Source of the DNA: RDYZ01 sp964518905
Lineage (GTDB): Bacteria; Cyanobacteriota; Cyanobacteriia; Cyanobacteriales; Geitlerinemataceae
NCBI GenBank assembly: GCA_964518905.1
Contig: CAZFJL010000021.1
Span: 1 to 64,000 of the forward strand
Direction of reading: 5' to 3'
DNA: 64,000 bases
The notes beneath the pieces are model-generated. The model did no database searches, was not told where the DNA came from, and was given only the letters and a program-made list of their open reading frames with translations. The translations under genes and the position numbers were made by a program. The first letter of the stretch is position 1. Each line of letters begins with the position of its first letter. This document shows positions 51,216 through 59,398 of this stretch, one piece after another.

Positions 51216-52430
51216 ATGACTGTTACTGATGCTCGCAATTTTGTAAATGAATGTAAAGCCGATGAGAGCCGGGTTGCCGTCTTGCTCATGGGATATGGCG
51301 AAGTCGAAAGCTACGAAGACTTTGCCAACTATAACGAGCAAGCCCTCAATCTTTTAACTGCAAAATTTGCCCCCGTTCCGAGTTGGATTTATCCGCCGCT
51401 CGCTAAACTCTTGGCGATGTTCGACCTACATGAATGGAGCCATCAGCACAACAATTTCATCTCTCCTCATAACGCCATTTTCGAGCGTCAACGGGCGGGC
51501 ATCGAAGATCAATTGCGTCAAACCTGGGGCGATCGCGTCACGGTCTTTAAAGCGTTTAACTTCTGTGCGCCGTTCTTGCCGGAACAAGTGATCGCCGAAA
51601 TTAACGAACAGGGATTCGATCGCCTGTTAATCTATCCGCTGCTGGTAGTGGATTCGATCTTTACGAGCGGCATTGCTCTAGAGCAAGTCAATGACGCCCT
51701 CGAAAAAGTCTTAAAAAATGCGAACGCTGACGGTGATGCTGAACCGGCTCCGCTGCTGCGGGGTACACGCTACATTCCGTCGTTTTACGATCGCGCCGAA
51801 TACATCGATCTGCTCGCCCGGATCGTGATCGAAAAAGTCGAAGGCGAACTGATGCGCGACTTCCTGCCGTCGCAAATCGGCATTGTGCTGATGAATCACG
51901 GCTGTCCGTTCAAGGCGAAGGGCTTCACCTCCGGGATTGACGAAAGCCAAGCGCTTTACGAGTCGGTGCGTCAACGCATCATCAACCGCTATCCCCTCGT
52001 GTCGGTGGGCTGGCTCAACCACGATACGCCGCTGATCGAATGGACACAGCCGGACGTGGACACGGCGGCCAGCAACCTGATTCAGCTTGGCGCACGGGCG
52101 ATCGTCATGATGCCGATCGGCTTTGCGACGGAAAATCACGAAACCCTACTCGATGTTCACCACATCATCCACCACCTCGAACACAAGCACCCGAACGTGC
52201 GTTACGAGCAAATGGCCTGTGTGAACGATCGTGAGGAATTCCTCCAAGTCGCGGCCTCCTGGGCAAATGAGCACATCGCGAGCCTGCTCAATACGGAGAT
52301 TCCGGACGTGAAGCTGCCGTCACACTCCAGCGCCACAACGCCCAAGGCTGAACCGGTTCACGCTGGTCATGGTCATCAGCATGGCCACACGCATGACCAT
52401 GGCAATGGACATGTACACTCGCACGCGTAA
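51216..52430 (+). CDS. Ferrochelatase-family protein with His-rich C-terminal tail
   Basis: A 404-residue class II chelatase-fold protein. The region RVAVLLMGYGEVESYEDFANY to IGIVLMNHGCPFKAKGF and WLNHDTPLIEW resembles ferrochelatase/HemH-like proteins that I have seen in cyanobacteria, some annotated as ferrochelatase. It lacks the C-terminal chlorophyll-binding (HLIP) helix found in the bona fide cyanobacterial HemH. Instead, residues 383-404 read HGHQHGHTHDHGNGHVHSHA, a likely metal-binding tail. Metal insertion into a tetrapyrrole, or metal storage/delivery, is inferred; the metal is unknown. The housekeeping hemH is not in this window. Confidence 0.75.
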   Translation: MTVTDARNFVNECKADESRVAVLLMGYGEVESYEDFANYNEQALNLLTAKFAPVPSWIYPPLAKLLAMFDLHEWSHQHNNFISPHNAIFERQRAGIEDQLRQTWGDRVTVFKAFNFCAPFLPEQVIAEINEQGFDRLLIYPLLVVDSIFTSGIALEQVNDALEKVLKNANADGDAEPAPLLRGTRYIPSFYDRAEYIDLLARIVIEKVEGELMRDFLPSQIGIVLMNHGCPFKAKGFTSGIDESQALYESVRQRIINRYPLVSVGWLNHDTPLIEWTQPDVDTAASNLIQLGARAIVMMPIGFATENHETLLDVHHIIHHLEHKHPNVRYEQMACVNDREEFLQVAASWANEHIASLLNTEIPDVKLPSHSSATTPKAEPVHAGHGHQHGHTHDHGNGHVHSHA

Positions 52431-52564
52431 TCCTTGCATTCAGTAGACCAAGTTAACGAACGGATTGGATGCGTAACACAAGCTTCTAGCTTGTCTACAA
52501 CCAGGATGGTTGAGTTACGTGGTTGAAATCACGTTAGTTTTCTTGGGCTACGTATCATGGATAA
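52431..52564. repeat. Dispersed-repeat debris with ACAAGCT/AGCTTGT palindrome
   Basis: ACAAGCTTCTAGCTTGT (about 52478-52494) is a 7-bp-arm palindrome, followed by a CTACAACCAGGATGG stretch. The reverse complement is similar to part of the repeat island at 7160-7190 (TTGGTTGTTCACAAGCTAG). No coding sequence. Confidence 0.5.
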
Positions 52565-52707
52565 AGGGAGCATCCCATTTGTGTCACCCTCACCCTAAAT
52601 CCCTCTCCCAAGTTGGGAGAGGGACTTTGAATCGGTCTCCCCTTCTCCCTTTTTTGGGAGAAGGGGCTGGGGGATGAGGGGCAAGTTGCATAAACGGGAT
52701 GCTCCCT
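52565..52707. mobile_element. 143-bp MITE with 16-bp terminal inverted repeats and GGATAA target duplication
   Basis: The left end AGGGAGCATCCCATTT (52565-52580) and right end AAACGGGATGCTCCCT (52692-52707) pair at 15 of 16 positions. GGATAA lies directly outside both ends (52559-52564 and 52708-52713). The interior is the CCTCACCCTAAATCCC/TTGGGAGAGGGAC type repeat, itself palindromic, and a fragment of it also stands at 9-31. No coding capacity. It lies about 80 bp before the AhpC/TSA-like gene. Confidence 0.85.
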
Positions 52708-52789
52708 GGATAAATGCTTCTAAAAGCTGAAATTGGGTGATTTGATTGTATTTTCGCCCAACTTCAGCCGATTATCGCCATAAACTGTC

Positions 52790-53596
52790 ATGTCCACCTC
52801 GGATTCAACTCCCTACGCTTCCCTGCAAACCTCGCAACATCAGCGCGTCAGCGACGGTCAAACCCTGCCGCTACTCGACGATTGCGACCCAAACCGGCGC
52901 TTGCTGGTTCTGGTTTGGCCGCAGCTTGGGGACTTCGATAGCGTGGAATTCGCCTGGTGGATTCAGCGCGATCGCGATCGGCTCGCAGCGTCCAAGGTGG
53001 ACGTGCGAGCCGTGGGCATTGGCGATCGCGGTTCCGGCCAAGCCTTTTGCCGCTATACCGGTTTTCCCGAAGCGTCGCTCTATCTCGATCCGACGGCGCA
53101 ACTGCATCGCCAGCTCGGACTCTATGCCGGGTTAACGGTCAAGCTGCCGGGTTTATCGATCGGGCAAAATGCCTGGGTGAATCTGATGCTGATGTGTGCC
53201 GGGATTGGCAGTCCGGGGACGTTGGCGGAGGTGTTTCGCGGCTATCGGGGCGATCGACGTGCGCCGCAGTTAATCGCCGATGATGAGACGATCGTCGCCA
53301 AACCACTGCCCGCGATCGAGGGATCATTTTTCAAGCTCGCGGGTGGATCGGGGTTTCAGCGTCCGTTTGAGCTGGCGACACTGCGGCTACGGAATATGGC
53401 GGAGGTGTTGGGACGCTGGAAAACCTACGTGCCCGACCCGGCCTACATGACCCAACGCGGCGCGACGTTTTTGTTCGATCGCCTCGCGTCCCCTTCAACT
53501 GATCGCGCCTTGCTTTACGAACATCGCGATCGGGGCATTCTCGGCTTCGCGGAATACCCGAGCGACCCGCTTTCTTTTCTCGATCCGTTGATCTAA
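52790..53596 (+). CDS. AhpC/TSA (peroxiredoxin-like) family protein without active-site Cys
   Basis: A 268-residue thioredoxin-fold protein of a peroxiredoxin-like group seen in cyanobacteria. The beta-1 strand LLVLVWPQLGDFDSVEFA is where a peroxidatic Cys would lie, but it reads Asp-Phe-Asp-Ser (48-51). Other family-like stretches are DVRAVGIGDRGSGQAFCRYTG, LDPTAQLHRQLGLY and GSFFKLAGGSGFQRPFELA. Peroxidase activity is therefore doubtful; a chaperone-like or regulatory role would fit. It is 46 bp upstream of another conserved gene of unknown function. The ATG is at 52790. Confidence 0.8.
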   Translation: MSTSDSTPYASLQTSQHQRVSDGQTLPLLDDCDPNRRLLVLVWPQLGDFDSVEFAWWIQRDRDRLAASKVDVRAVGIGDRGSGQAFCRYTGFPEASLYLDPTAQLHRQLGLYAGLTVKLPGLSIGQNAWVNLMLMCAGIGSPGTLAEVFRGYRGDRRAPQLIADDETIVAKPLPAIEGSFFKLAGGSGFQRPFELATLRLRNMAEVLGRWKTYVPDPAYMTQRGATFLFDRLASPSTDRALLYEHRDRGILGFAEYPSDPLSFLDPLI

Positions 53597-53642
53597 ACTC
53601 GCATCTCGATCTACCTCAACCTATTTCAATCCCTATCTGACC

Positions 53643-54107
53643 ATGACCCAAACCTATCCCAACGCCACCGACCTCAGCTCTGACAACTACATCATTTTGG
53701 GGCTGGCAACTTGCTTTACGCAAGATGATGGCGAATTGACCGAAGTCGAGACGATCGAACCCGTCCCGTCCTCCGCCTTTGAAGCTATTTTGCAAGGTGT
53801 ACCGACGTCGTACAAACGCTTGTCCGCCTTTGCGCTGAATACGATTTTGCCGATCGAAACCCCCGATACCTTACACAAACCGGACGGGTTCGAGGATGCG
53901 GAATGGGGCGATCAATTTATCGAGCGCTTTGCGGCAGCGGCCCGCACCTATGTCCGTAAGCCCCAGGCCACAGAAAAATTGGCGATCGGTCAAAGCTGGA
54001 ATCAGATGAACTACAACCTCGATCGTAAACGCATCCTCAACGCGAAACGCCGCGTCAAACTGACCGATAACGTCAAACAACACGCCCATACTCACAAAAC
54101 GCTGTAA
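53643..54107 (+). CDS. Conserved protein of unknown function
   Basis: A 154-residue soluble protein. The first half is acidic with YIILGLATCFTQDDGELTEVETIEPVPSSAFEAI, the second half basic and ends KRILNAKRRVKLTDNVKQHAHTHKTL. I recognise the shape from other cyanobacteria but no function. It stands 46 bp after the AhpC/TSA-like gene on the same strand and is probably cotranscribed. Confidence 0.6.
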   Translation: MTQTYPNATDLSSDNYIILGLATCFTQDDGELTEVETIEPVPSSAFEAILQGVPTSYKRLSAFALNTILPIETPDTLHKPDGFEDAEWGDQFIERFAAAARTYVRKPQATEKLAIGQSWNQMNYNLDRKRILNAKRRVKLTDNVKQHAHTHKTL

Positions 54108-54232
54108 TTTTTCTCTAAACCTGAGTCTTGGGTGCGATACAGTTACGAAAAATAGACGATTCAGATCAATTAGATCGTTAGATAGATCGATGAATCTTGT
54201 CTTGGTCGTTCGGTTGACTCCCTTCTGAATTT

Positions 54233-55375
54233 ATGGCTAGTGTTCGCCTCCATCAGCTCTCGCAAACCTTTGACCAACACGTCGCCATTCGGGATATCTC
54301 CTTCGAGATTCCCGATGGTGAGTTTTGGGTGCTGGTCGGCCCTTCTGGATGTGGTAAGTCAACGATTTTGCGATCAATTGCTGGGCTTGAACCCATCGCC
54401 TCCGGCGAGATTTTGATTGGCGATATTTGCGTTAACCAGATGCCTGCCCGTCAGCGGGATGTGGCGATGGTGTTTCAGAACTACGCCCTCTATCCCCACA
54501 TGAGCGTGGCGAAAAATCTCGCTTTTGGCCTGGCAATGCGCCAAACGCCACCCGCTGAGATTCGCGATCGGGTCGCGCAGGCCGCGCAGATGTTGAGCAT
54601 TGAGCATTTGCTCGATCGCCTGCCGCGTCAGCTTTCGGGTGGGCAACAGCAGCGCGTGGCACTCGGTCGGGCGATCGTGCGCCAGCCCCAAGTGTTTTTG
54701 CTCGACGAGCCCCTGTCAAATCTAGATGCTCAACTGCGAGCTGAGATGCGAGCCGAGCTGAAACTACTACACCAAAAAGTAGGCATCACAACGGTGTACG
54801 TGACGCACGATCGAGTCGAAGCGATGACGCTGGCGGATCGAATCGTGGTACTTAGCAAAGGAAAAATCCAACAGATCGGCACACCGACGGAGGTGTACGA
54901 TCGACCGGCCAATCGTACCGTTGCGACCTTTATTGGTGATCCACCGATGAACCTACTCGATGCGTCCTATCGCAATGGATCGCTGTGGGTGAGGTCGCGC
55001 TACTGGCAATGTTCGCGAACTCTGCAAAATCAGCTTGTGTCCTATCGCGATCGCAACTTTGAAATCGGTTTACGAGCTGAGGCTATTCGGTTAACAACAG
55101 CGGAAGCGGGAGTATTAATCGCCCGCGTTGACCTCATTGAGCCGCTCGGTCGTGAAACCTTGCTGCAAGTGTCGCTCGTCACTCCTGGCAATGAGCAGGC
55201 ATCGCAGAGCGACGATACGCCGACGCTCAATATCGTCACAACGGATCGTTTATCTCTCCAGATCGGCGAAACCCTTGGCTTAACCTTTGAAGAATCGGAT
55301 CTCTTTCTGTTTGATAGTGAGTCAGGTCGCTGTATTCACACCCCAAACGCTGACACATCAATGATCGTCGCTTGA
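54233..55375 (+). CDS. Sugar-type ABC transporter ATP-binding subunit (MalK/UgpC family)
   Basis: A 380-residue ATPase of the CUT1 group that powers uptake of sugars, glucosylglycerol or glycerol-3-phosphate. Walker A is VGPSGCGKSTILRS, the signature LSGGQQQRVALGRA, Walker B VFLLDEPLSNLD and the switch His is in YVTHDRVEAMTLA. The C-terminal regulatory/TOBE region follows residue 240 (FIGDPPMNLLDASYR...). The membrane and binding-protein genes are absent here, so the ATPase may serve a transporter encoded elsewhere; such orphan MsmK-type ATPases are common. Confidence 0.93.
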   Translation: MASVRLHQLSQTFDQHVAIRDISFEIPDGEFWVLVGPSGCGKSTILRSIAGLEPIASGEILIGDICVNQMPARQRDVAMVFQNYALYPHMSVAKNLAFGLAMRQTPPAEIRDRVAQAAQMLSIEHLLDRLPRQLSGGQQQRVALGRAIVRQPQVFLLDEPLSNLDAQLRAEMRAELKLLHQKVGITTVYVTHDRVEAMTLADRIVVLSKGKIQQIGTPTEVYDRPANRTVATFIGDPPMNLLDASYRNGSLWVRSRYWQCSRTLQNQLVSYRDRNFEIGLRAEAIRLTTAEAGVLIARVDLIEPLGRETLLQVSLVTPGNEQASQSDDTPTLNIVTTDRLSLQIGETLGLTFEESDLFLFDSESGRCIHTPNADTSMIVA

Positions 55376-55553
55376 ACAATGATTGAGGCCACGATTAAGG
55401 CGGAAAGGCAGTGTGTTTGAGGGTAAGACTACAAAAGCTCCATCAACTCCATCGCGAATCAGCTCTGAGCGAACTAGGATAGGGTGTATCTCTCATCTCC
55501 GGCTCTGTTGATGTTGCCTCGTTCTGCGCGATCGCGACGATCGCTCCCGTGTT

Positions 55554-56216
55554 ATGCCGTTTAACCGCTTTTCGTTCTGTCGTCGTATCACTCGGTCGCG
55601 TACCGTGGGGATTGCGCTGGGTGCGATCGCGATCGTCGCGAGCTGGGCATCTCCTACCCAATCGCAAACAACGCGCGAGGTCGTCGATGCTGCTAATACC
55701 GTCAATACAGCCGATGCCGTTTCTCCAACTCCAGTAAGGACGACACCTGATGTCTCACCCGATTCATCCGACGTCAGCGATATTTTTCTATTTCAAGATC
55801 TAACTCTGTCTTCTGGCTTTACGCCCGATCCGCAATATCTGCGCGGTATCGCCGGAGGTACGGAGGCCGCTACGAATATTGCCGGTATTGATCGCACACC
55901 GACCGGGCGTTGTATTGGCATGATTAACACACTGCCCAGCCACCGTATCTATTTGCAAGATTTCTTCGAGTCACTGCGTTTGCGCGTTCTCAGCGAAGAC
56001 GATACGACGATCATAATTCGTGGCCCCGGTGGAACCTGGTGCAATGACGATTACGATGGAAGGAACGCCGGTATTGCAGGACAATGGTTGGCAGGAACCT
56101 ATGAAATCTGGGTTGGTTCCTACGATCAAACAACCTTTTCGCCCTACGAACTCGAATTCTCCGAGGTCATTTTGCCACGATCGACCCGCGATCGACCCGC
56201 GATTTTTCGTCGCTAA
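55554..56216 (+). CDS. Exported protein of unknown function
   Basis: A 220-residue protein. The N-terminus has a long basic leader and a hydrophobic core (TVGIALGAIAIVASWA) with a SPTQSQ cleavage area near 40. A Thr/Val/Ser-rich region precedes the folded part: GFTPDPQYLRGIAGG, TPTGRCIGMINTLPSHRIYL and the RGPGGTWCNDDYDGRNAGIAGQWLAGTYEIW stretch, which resembles a beta-sandwich (pre-peptidase C-terminal-like) fold seen in extracellular cyanobacterial proteins. Function is unknown. It stops 39 bp before the dehydrogenase start on the same strand. Confidence 0.7.
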   Translation: MPFNRFSFCRRITRSRTVGIALGAIAIVASWASPTQSQTTREVVDAANTVNTADAVSPTPVRTTPDVSPDSSDVSDIFLFQDLTLSSGFTPDPQYLRGIAGGTEAATNIAGIDRTPTGRCIGMINTLPSHRIYLQDFFESLRLRVLSEDDTTIIIRGPGGTWCNDDYDGRNAGIAGQWLAGTYEIWVGSYDQTTFSPYELEFSEVILPRSTRDRPAIFRR

Positions 56217-56255
56217 TCATTGAGCTCACCCGTCCACAGCGCACCAACCACACGC

Positions 56256-57311
56256 ATGACTGCGATGAAAGCACAGGTTTACCGAGGCGCACAGCGGCTT
56301 TGTTTTGAAGACATAGACCCACCAGAACTAGAGGCTGGGGACGTGCTGATCCAAGTGGTCGCAACCGGAATCGCGCCGCAGGATATCAATCACTGCGCAG
56401 CGACCTTCGGTGAGTGGCCGCGTATTTTTGGGCGGGAGATTGTTGGGACGATCGCAGGCTTCGGTGATGAGGTTCAGGGATGGACCGAAGGCCAGAGAGT
56501 TGCGCTGCGATCGCGCGTGCCATGTTTGCAATGTGATGACTGCATCAACGAACGCTTTTCGGCTTGTGTCGGCTATCGATCACAGATCACCACAGCGGGA
56601 TTGATTCCCAGCGGCGGCGGATTTGCGGAGTTTGTGCGCGTACCGAAGTATTTAGTCGATCGCGGAGGACTCTGGGCGATCCCGAGTTCAGTCAGTTGGG
56701 AACAAGCACTGTTTCTCGATCCGGTGCAGCGCTGTCTTGGGGCGATCGCTCGGTCGGATCTCAAGCCCGGTCAGCTTGTGTGGATTCTCGGAGCGGGTTC
56801 ACTGGGATCAATCTTGGCCTTGATTTTGAATCGTTTCGGGATTCGCACCGTCATTACCGATATGAGCCCCGATCGGCTCGATCGCGCTCGTGACCTAAAT
56901 GCAGGAACCGTCATCCCGAGTGTCTATGACGATCTACACACCAAAATTCAGTCGTTCACCAATAACAGAGGCGCAGACGCCGCTATTATCACGATTCCAA
57001 CCCAGCATTGTTTACACCACGCGATCGACGGCACGCGACGGGGCGGCAAGCTCATTCTGCTCTGTGACGATCCCTTTGACCGGATGCAGTCGATCGATCC
57101 CTGCCTATTTTCGCGCCGCGAGTTAAATCTGAGCGCCGGGTTTACGCTGGCCGCACGTCAACGTCATTTAGCCGAGGAGCTGATTTGCGATCGACGTTTA
57201 CCGCTGGAACAGACGATTTCTCATCGCTATTCCTTAGAAGACCTCCCGATCGCCATCGATCGTGCGAGTGCCGAAACCACCGATACGGTCAAGTTGGTGG
57301 TCTATCCATAG
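56256..57311 (+). CDS. Medium-chain dehydrogenase lacking the catalytic zinc ligands
   Basis: A 351-residue zinc-ADH-superfamily protein. The structural zinc lobe is intact (C90, C93, C96, C104 in CLQCDDCINERFSAC), and the Rossmann motif is VWILGAGSLGSILALIL. The catalytic-zinc ligands are missing: the first Cys of the GICGxD motif is A40 in GIAPQD, and the GHE His is R60 in FGREIVG. An oxidoreductase that works without catalytic zinc, or a non-catalytic role, is inferred. A TTG at 56220 is in frame, but the ATG at 56256 gives a cleaner start (MTAMKAQVYRG). Confidence 0.85.
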   Translation: MTAMKAQVYRGAQRLCFEDIDPPELEAGDVLIQVVATGIAPQDINHCAATFGEWPRIFGREIVGTIAGFGDEVQGWTEGQRVALRSRVPCLQCDDCINERFSACVGYRSQITTAGLIPSGGGFAEFVRVPKYLVDRGGLWAIPSSVSWEQALFLDPVQRCLGAIARSDLKPGQLVWILGAGSLGSILALILNRFGIRTVITDMSPDRLDRARDLNAGTVIPSVYDDLHTKIQSFTNNRGADAAIITIPTQHCLHHAIDGTRRGGKLILLCDDPFDRMQSIDPCLFSRRELNLSAGFTLAARQRHLAEELICDRRLPLEQTISHRYSLEDLPIAIDRASAETTDTVKLVVYP

Positions 57312-57359
57312 GGCACTACTGGATAGAGGCAGGAGAGGCATATACAAAATCGAAATCAA

Positions 57360-57415
57360 ACATCAATAGAAAAGCGCCCCCGGCATAACCGCCGGGGGCG
57401 CTTTTCTATTGATGT
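57360..57415. terminator. 25-bp perfect-arm hairpin terminator between dehydrogenase and psbA
   Basis: Arms 57360-57384 and 57391-57415 are perfectly complementary over 25 bp with loop ATAACC. The GC core CGCCCCCGGC is framed by AAAAG / CTTTT, so an RNA made from either side ends in a long stem with a T-run (TTTTCTATT). It serves the convergent dehydrogenase (+) and psbA (-) genes. Confidence 0.95.
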
Positions 57416-57434
57416 ATCTCAGAGCAGAATCAAT

Positions 57435-58517
57435 CTAGCCGTTGATAGCAGGTGCTTGGACAGCAACCGGTGCAGATTCACCAGCGGCCAGGTCAAGCGG
57501 GAAGTTGTGAGCGTTACGCTCGTGCATTACTTCCATACCGAGGCTTGCGCGGTTCAGCACGTCAGCCCAGGTGTTGATTACGCGGCCTTGGCTGTCAAGA
57601 ACCGACTGGTTGAAGTTGAAACCGTTCAGGTTGAACGCCATCGTGGAGACACCAAGCGCGGTGAACCAGATGCCGATTACCGGCCATGCACCTAGGAAGA
57701 AGTGCAGCGAGCGGCTGTTGTTGAACGAAGCGTATTGGAAGATCAGGCGACCGAAGTAGCCGTGGGCTGCAACGATGTTGTAGGTCTCTTCTTCTTGGCC
57801 GAATTTGTAGCCGTAGTTTTGCGACTCAGATTCGGTCGTTTCACGAACCAGCGAGCTGGTAACCAGCGAACCGTGCATTGCCGAGAACAGCGAACCACCG
57901 AAGACGCCAGCCACACCGAGCATGTGGAAGGGGTGCATCAGGATGTTGTGCTCTGCTTGGAAGACCAACATGAAGTTGAACGTACCGGAAATACCAAACG
58001 GCATACCGTCAGAGAACGAACCTTGACCGATCGGGTAGATCAGGAAGACTGCGGTTGCAGCGGCAACAGGTGCCGAGTATGCAACACAGATCCAAGGGCG
58101 CATTCCGAGGCGGTAGCTCAGTTCCCATTCACGACCCATGTAGCAGAAAATGCCGATGAGGAAGTGGAATGCGATTAGCTGGTAAGGGCCACCGTTGTAC
58201 AGCCACTCGTCGAGTGATGCTGCTTCCCAGATCGGGTAGAAGTGGAGGCCGATCGCGTTCGACGAAGGAACAACTGCACCGGAGATGATGTTGTTGCCGT
58301 ACATCAGCGAACCTGCAACAGGTTCACGGATGCCGTCGATGTCAACGGGAGGTGCTGCTACGAAAGCGATGATGTAGCAGATGGTCGCGGTTAGAAGCGT
58401 AGGAATCATCAGCGTTCCGAACCAACCGACGTAGAGGCGGTTGTTGGTGCTGGTGACCCATTCGCAGAAGCGGTTCCAGACGGAAGCGCTTTGCGTTTGT
58501 TGAAGGGTGGTTGTCAT
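57435..58517 (-). CDS. psbA: Photosystem II D1 protein
   Basis: The 360-residue reaction-centre subunit that binds P680, the Mn4CaO5 cluster and QB. Tyr-Z is Y161 (FLIYPIGQGSF), the Mn ligand D170 (SFSDG) is present, and residue 130 is Glu (CYMGREWELS, the E130/D1:2-type form) rather than Gln. The C-terminus ends at the Ala344 cleavage point (FPLDLA), followed by a 16-residue extension removed by CtpA. Only one psbA copy is in this window. A promoter is placed at 58596-58624. Confidence 0.99.
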   Translation of the reverse strand: MTTTLQQTQSASVWNRFCEWVTSTNNRLYVGWFGTLMIPTLLTATICYIIAFVAAPPVDIDGIREPVAGSLMYGNNIISGAVVPSSNAIGLHFYPIWEAASLDEWLYNGGPYQLIAFHFLIGIFCYMGREWELSYRLGMRPWICVAYSAPVAAATAVFLIYPIGQGSFSDGMPFGISGTFNFMLVFQAEHNILMHPFHMLGVAGVFGGSLFSAMHGSLVTSSLVRETTESESQNYGYKFGQEEETYNIVAAHGYFGRLIFQYASFNNSRSLHFFLGAWPVIGIWFTALGVSTMAFNLNGFNFNQSVLDSQGRVINTWADVLNRASLGMEVMHERNAHNFPLDLAAGESAPVAVQAPAING

Positions 58518-58595
58518 TATTAGAAGATTGCGGTTGTTTTATTGGGTCGTGATTTACGACTTGCTAAAACGTTTGCGTTTGGAATGTATGAGTTA

Positions 58596-58624
58596 ATACT
58601 AATCCCTGTGTAACGCTTTGTAAA
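58596..58624 (-). promoter_or_regulatory. psbA promoter, sigma-70 type
   Basis: On the minus strand the -35 box is TTTACA (58619-58624) and the -10 box TAGTAT (58596-58601), with a 17-bp spacer. This predicts a leader of about 70 nt before the ATG at 58517; the leader contains a GTCGT/ACGAC hairpin that could act in light-dependent control. Confidence 0.75.
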
Positions 58625-58705
58625 GTATTCTCAGGGGGCTTCGTTCTGATTGCTCCTATAAAGTTTGATTATGTTTGAGGCGATGTGTTGTCAGCATCGC
58701 ATCTA

Positions 58706-59182
58706 TTACTCTGTCGCGTCGATCGTGGCTAAATTTCCGCCAACGACCCAGCCTTCTTCGCCGGTACTCGATCGAATGCGCTGCCACGCTCCAGCATCTT
58801 TTTCTTCGAGTACGGTTACCTGGGCATCGAAGGCAACACCGCCGACGCTAGCGGCTTCGTAACTGGCTTCGGCACGAATCACGAGCCCATCTGGCCAGAC
58901 AACTTTGGCTTGATAGAGTCCGCTAGGAGTTGGGGTTGGGGTTGGGGTTGGGGTTGAGGTTGCTGCGGGTTTGGCTGCGGGAGTCGGAGTTGGGGAGGGA
59001 GACTCCGTAGGTGTGGCGATCGCGGCGGTGGAGGAATGGGCGCTAAAGTCGGGTTTTGGGGGGAGGGCCGTCAGGCGTGCCACGAGATAGAGCGAGGCGG
59101 CAACGCTGCCGCCGACTACGAGCAAAATGGCGATCGCAAACCCAAGGATGAGCTGCGCAAATCCCGAGAACATCTTTTTCAT
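58706..59182 (-). CDS. Membrane-anchored SH3-domain protein
   Basis: A 158-residue protein. The N-terminal hydrophobic helix (GFAQLILGFAIAILLVVGG) should anchor it. Then comes a Pro/Thr/Ser linker with TPTPTPTP, encoded by a GGGGTT hexamer repeat (58926-58960). The C-terminal 65 residues form a bacterial SH3b domain (PDGLVIRAEASYEAASVGGVAFDAQVTVL and EEGWVVGGNL). SH3b domains bind peptidoglycan or protein ligands outside the membrane. The start at 59182 (KKMFSGFAQ) is used; an ATG at 59194 is also in frame. It lies 188 bp upstream of the psbA region on the same strand. Confidence 0.8.
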   Translation of the reverse strand: MKKMFSGFAQLILGFAIAILLVVGGSVAASLYLVARLTALPPKPDFSAHSSTAAIATPTESPSPTPTPAAKPAATSTPTPTPTPTPSGLYQAKVVWPDGLVIRAEASYEAASVGGVAFDAQVTVLEEKDAGAWQRIRSSTGEEGWVVGGNLATIDATE

Positions 59183-59310
59183 AGCGATATGCAAAATCCC
59201 AAGACCAGACCTTATAGAGGTTAGAGCAAAATCGATCGGTTACCGTTTTCTGGCGGTCTCGTTGTCTGCTTCATTAATTCTGTCAGGCGATGATCGTTCC
59301 GGGTTGACAC

Positions 59311-59336
59311 AAAAAAAGGAGCGCGGCTGCGCTCCT
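59311..59336 (-). terminator. Rho-independent terminator of the PEP-CTERM gene
   Basis: On the minus strand GGAGCGC (59329-59335) pairs with GCGCTCC (59318-59324) around a 4-base loop, followed by seven T (59311-59317). It lies about 60 bp after the PEP-CTERM stop. Confidence 0.85.
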
Positions 59337-59398
59337 CGGGGAGAGATTAAGTTTGTAGTGTTAGTCGTAGTTGCGAAGTACAACCAAGTCTCGATCGT

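Noticed and set aside
51092..51289. 65-residue minus-strand open frame upstream of the ferrochelatase-family gene
   Set aside because: No family feature; it crosses the probable promoter and start of the plus-strand gene.
57702..58178. 158-residue open frame opposite psbA
   Set aside because: Antisense to a strongly conserved gene, with no family feature of its own.
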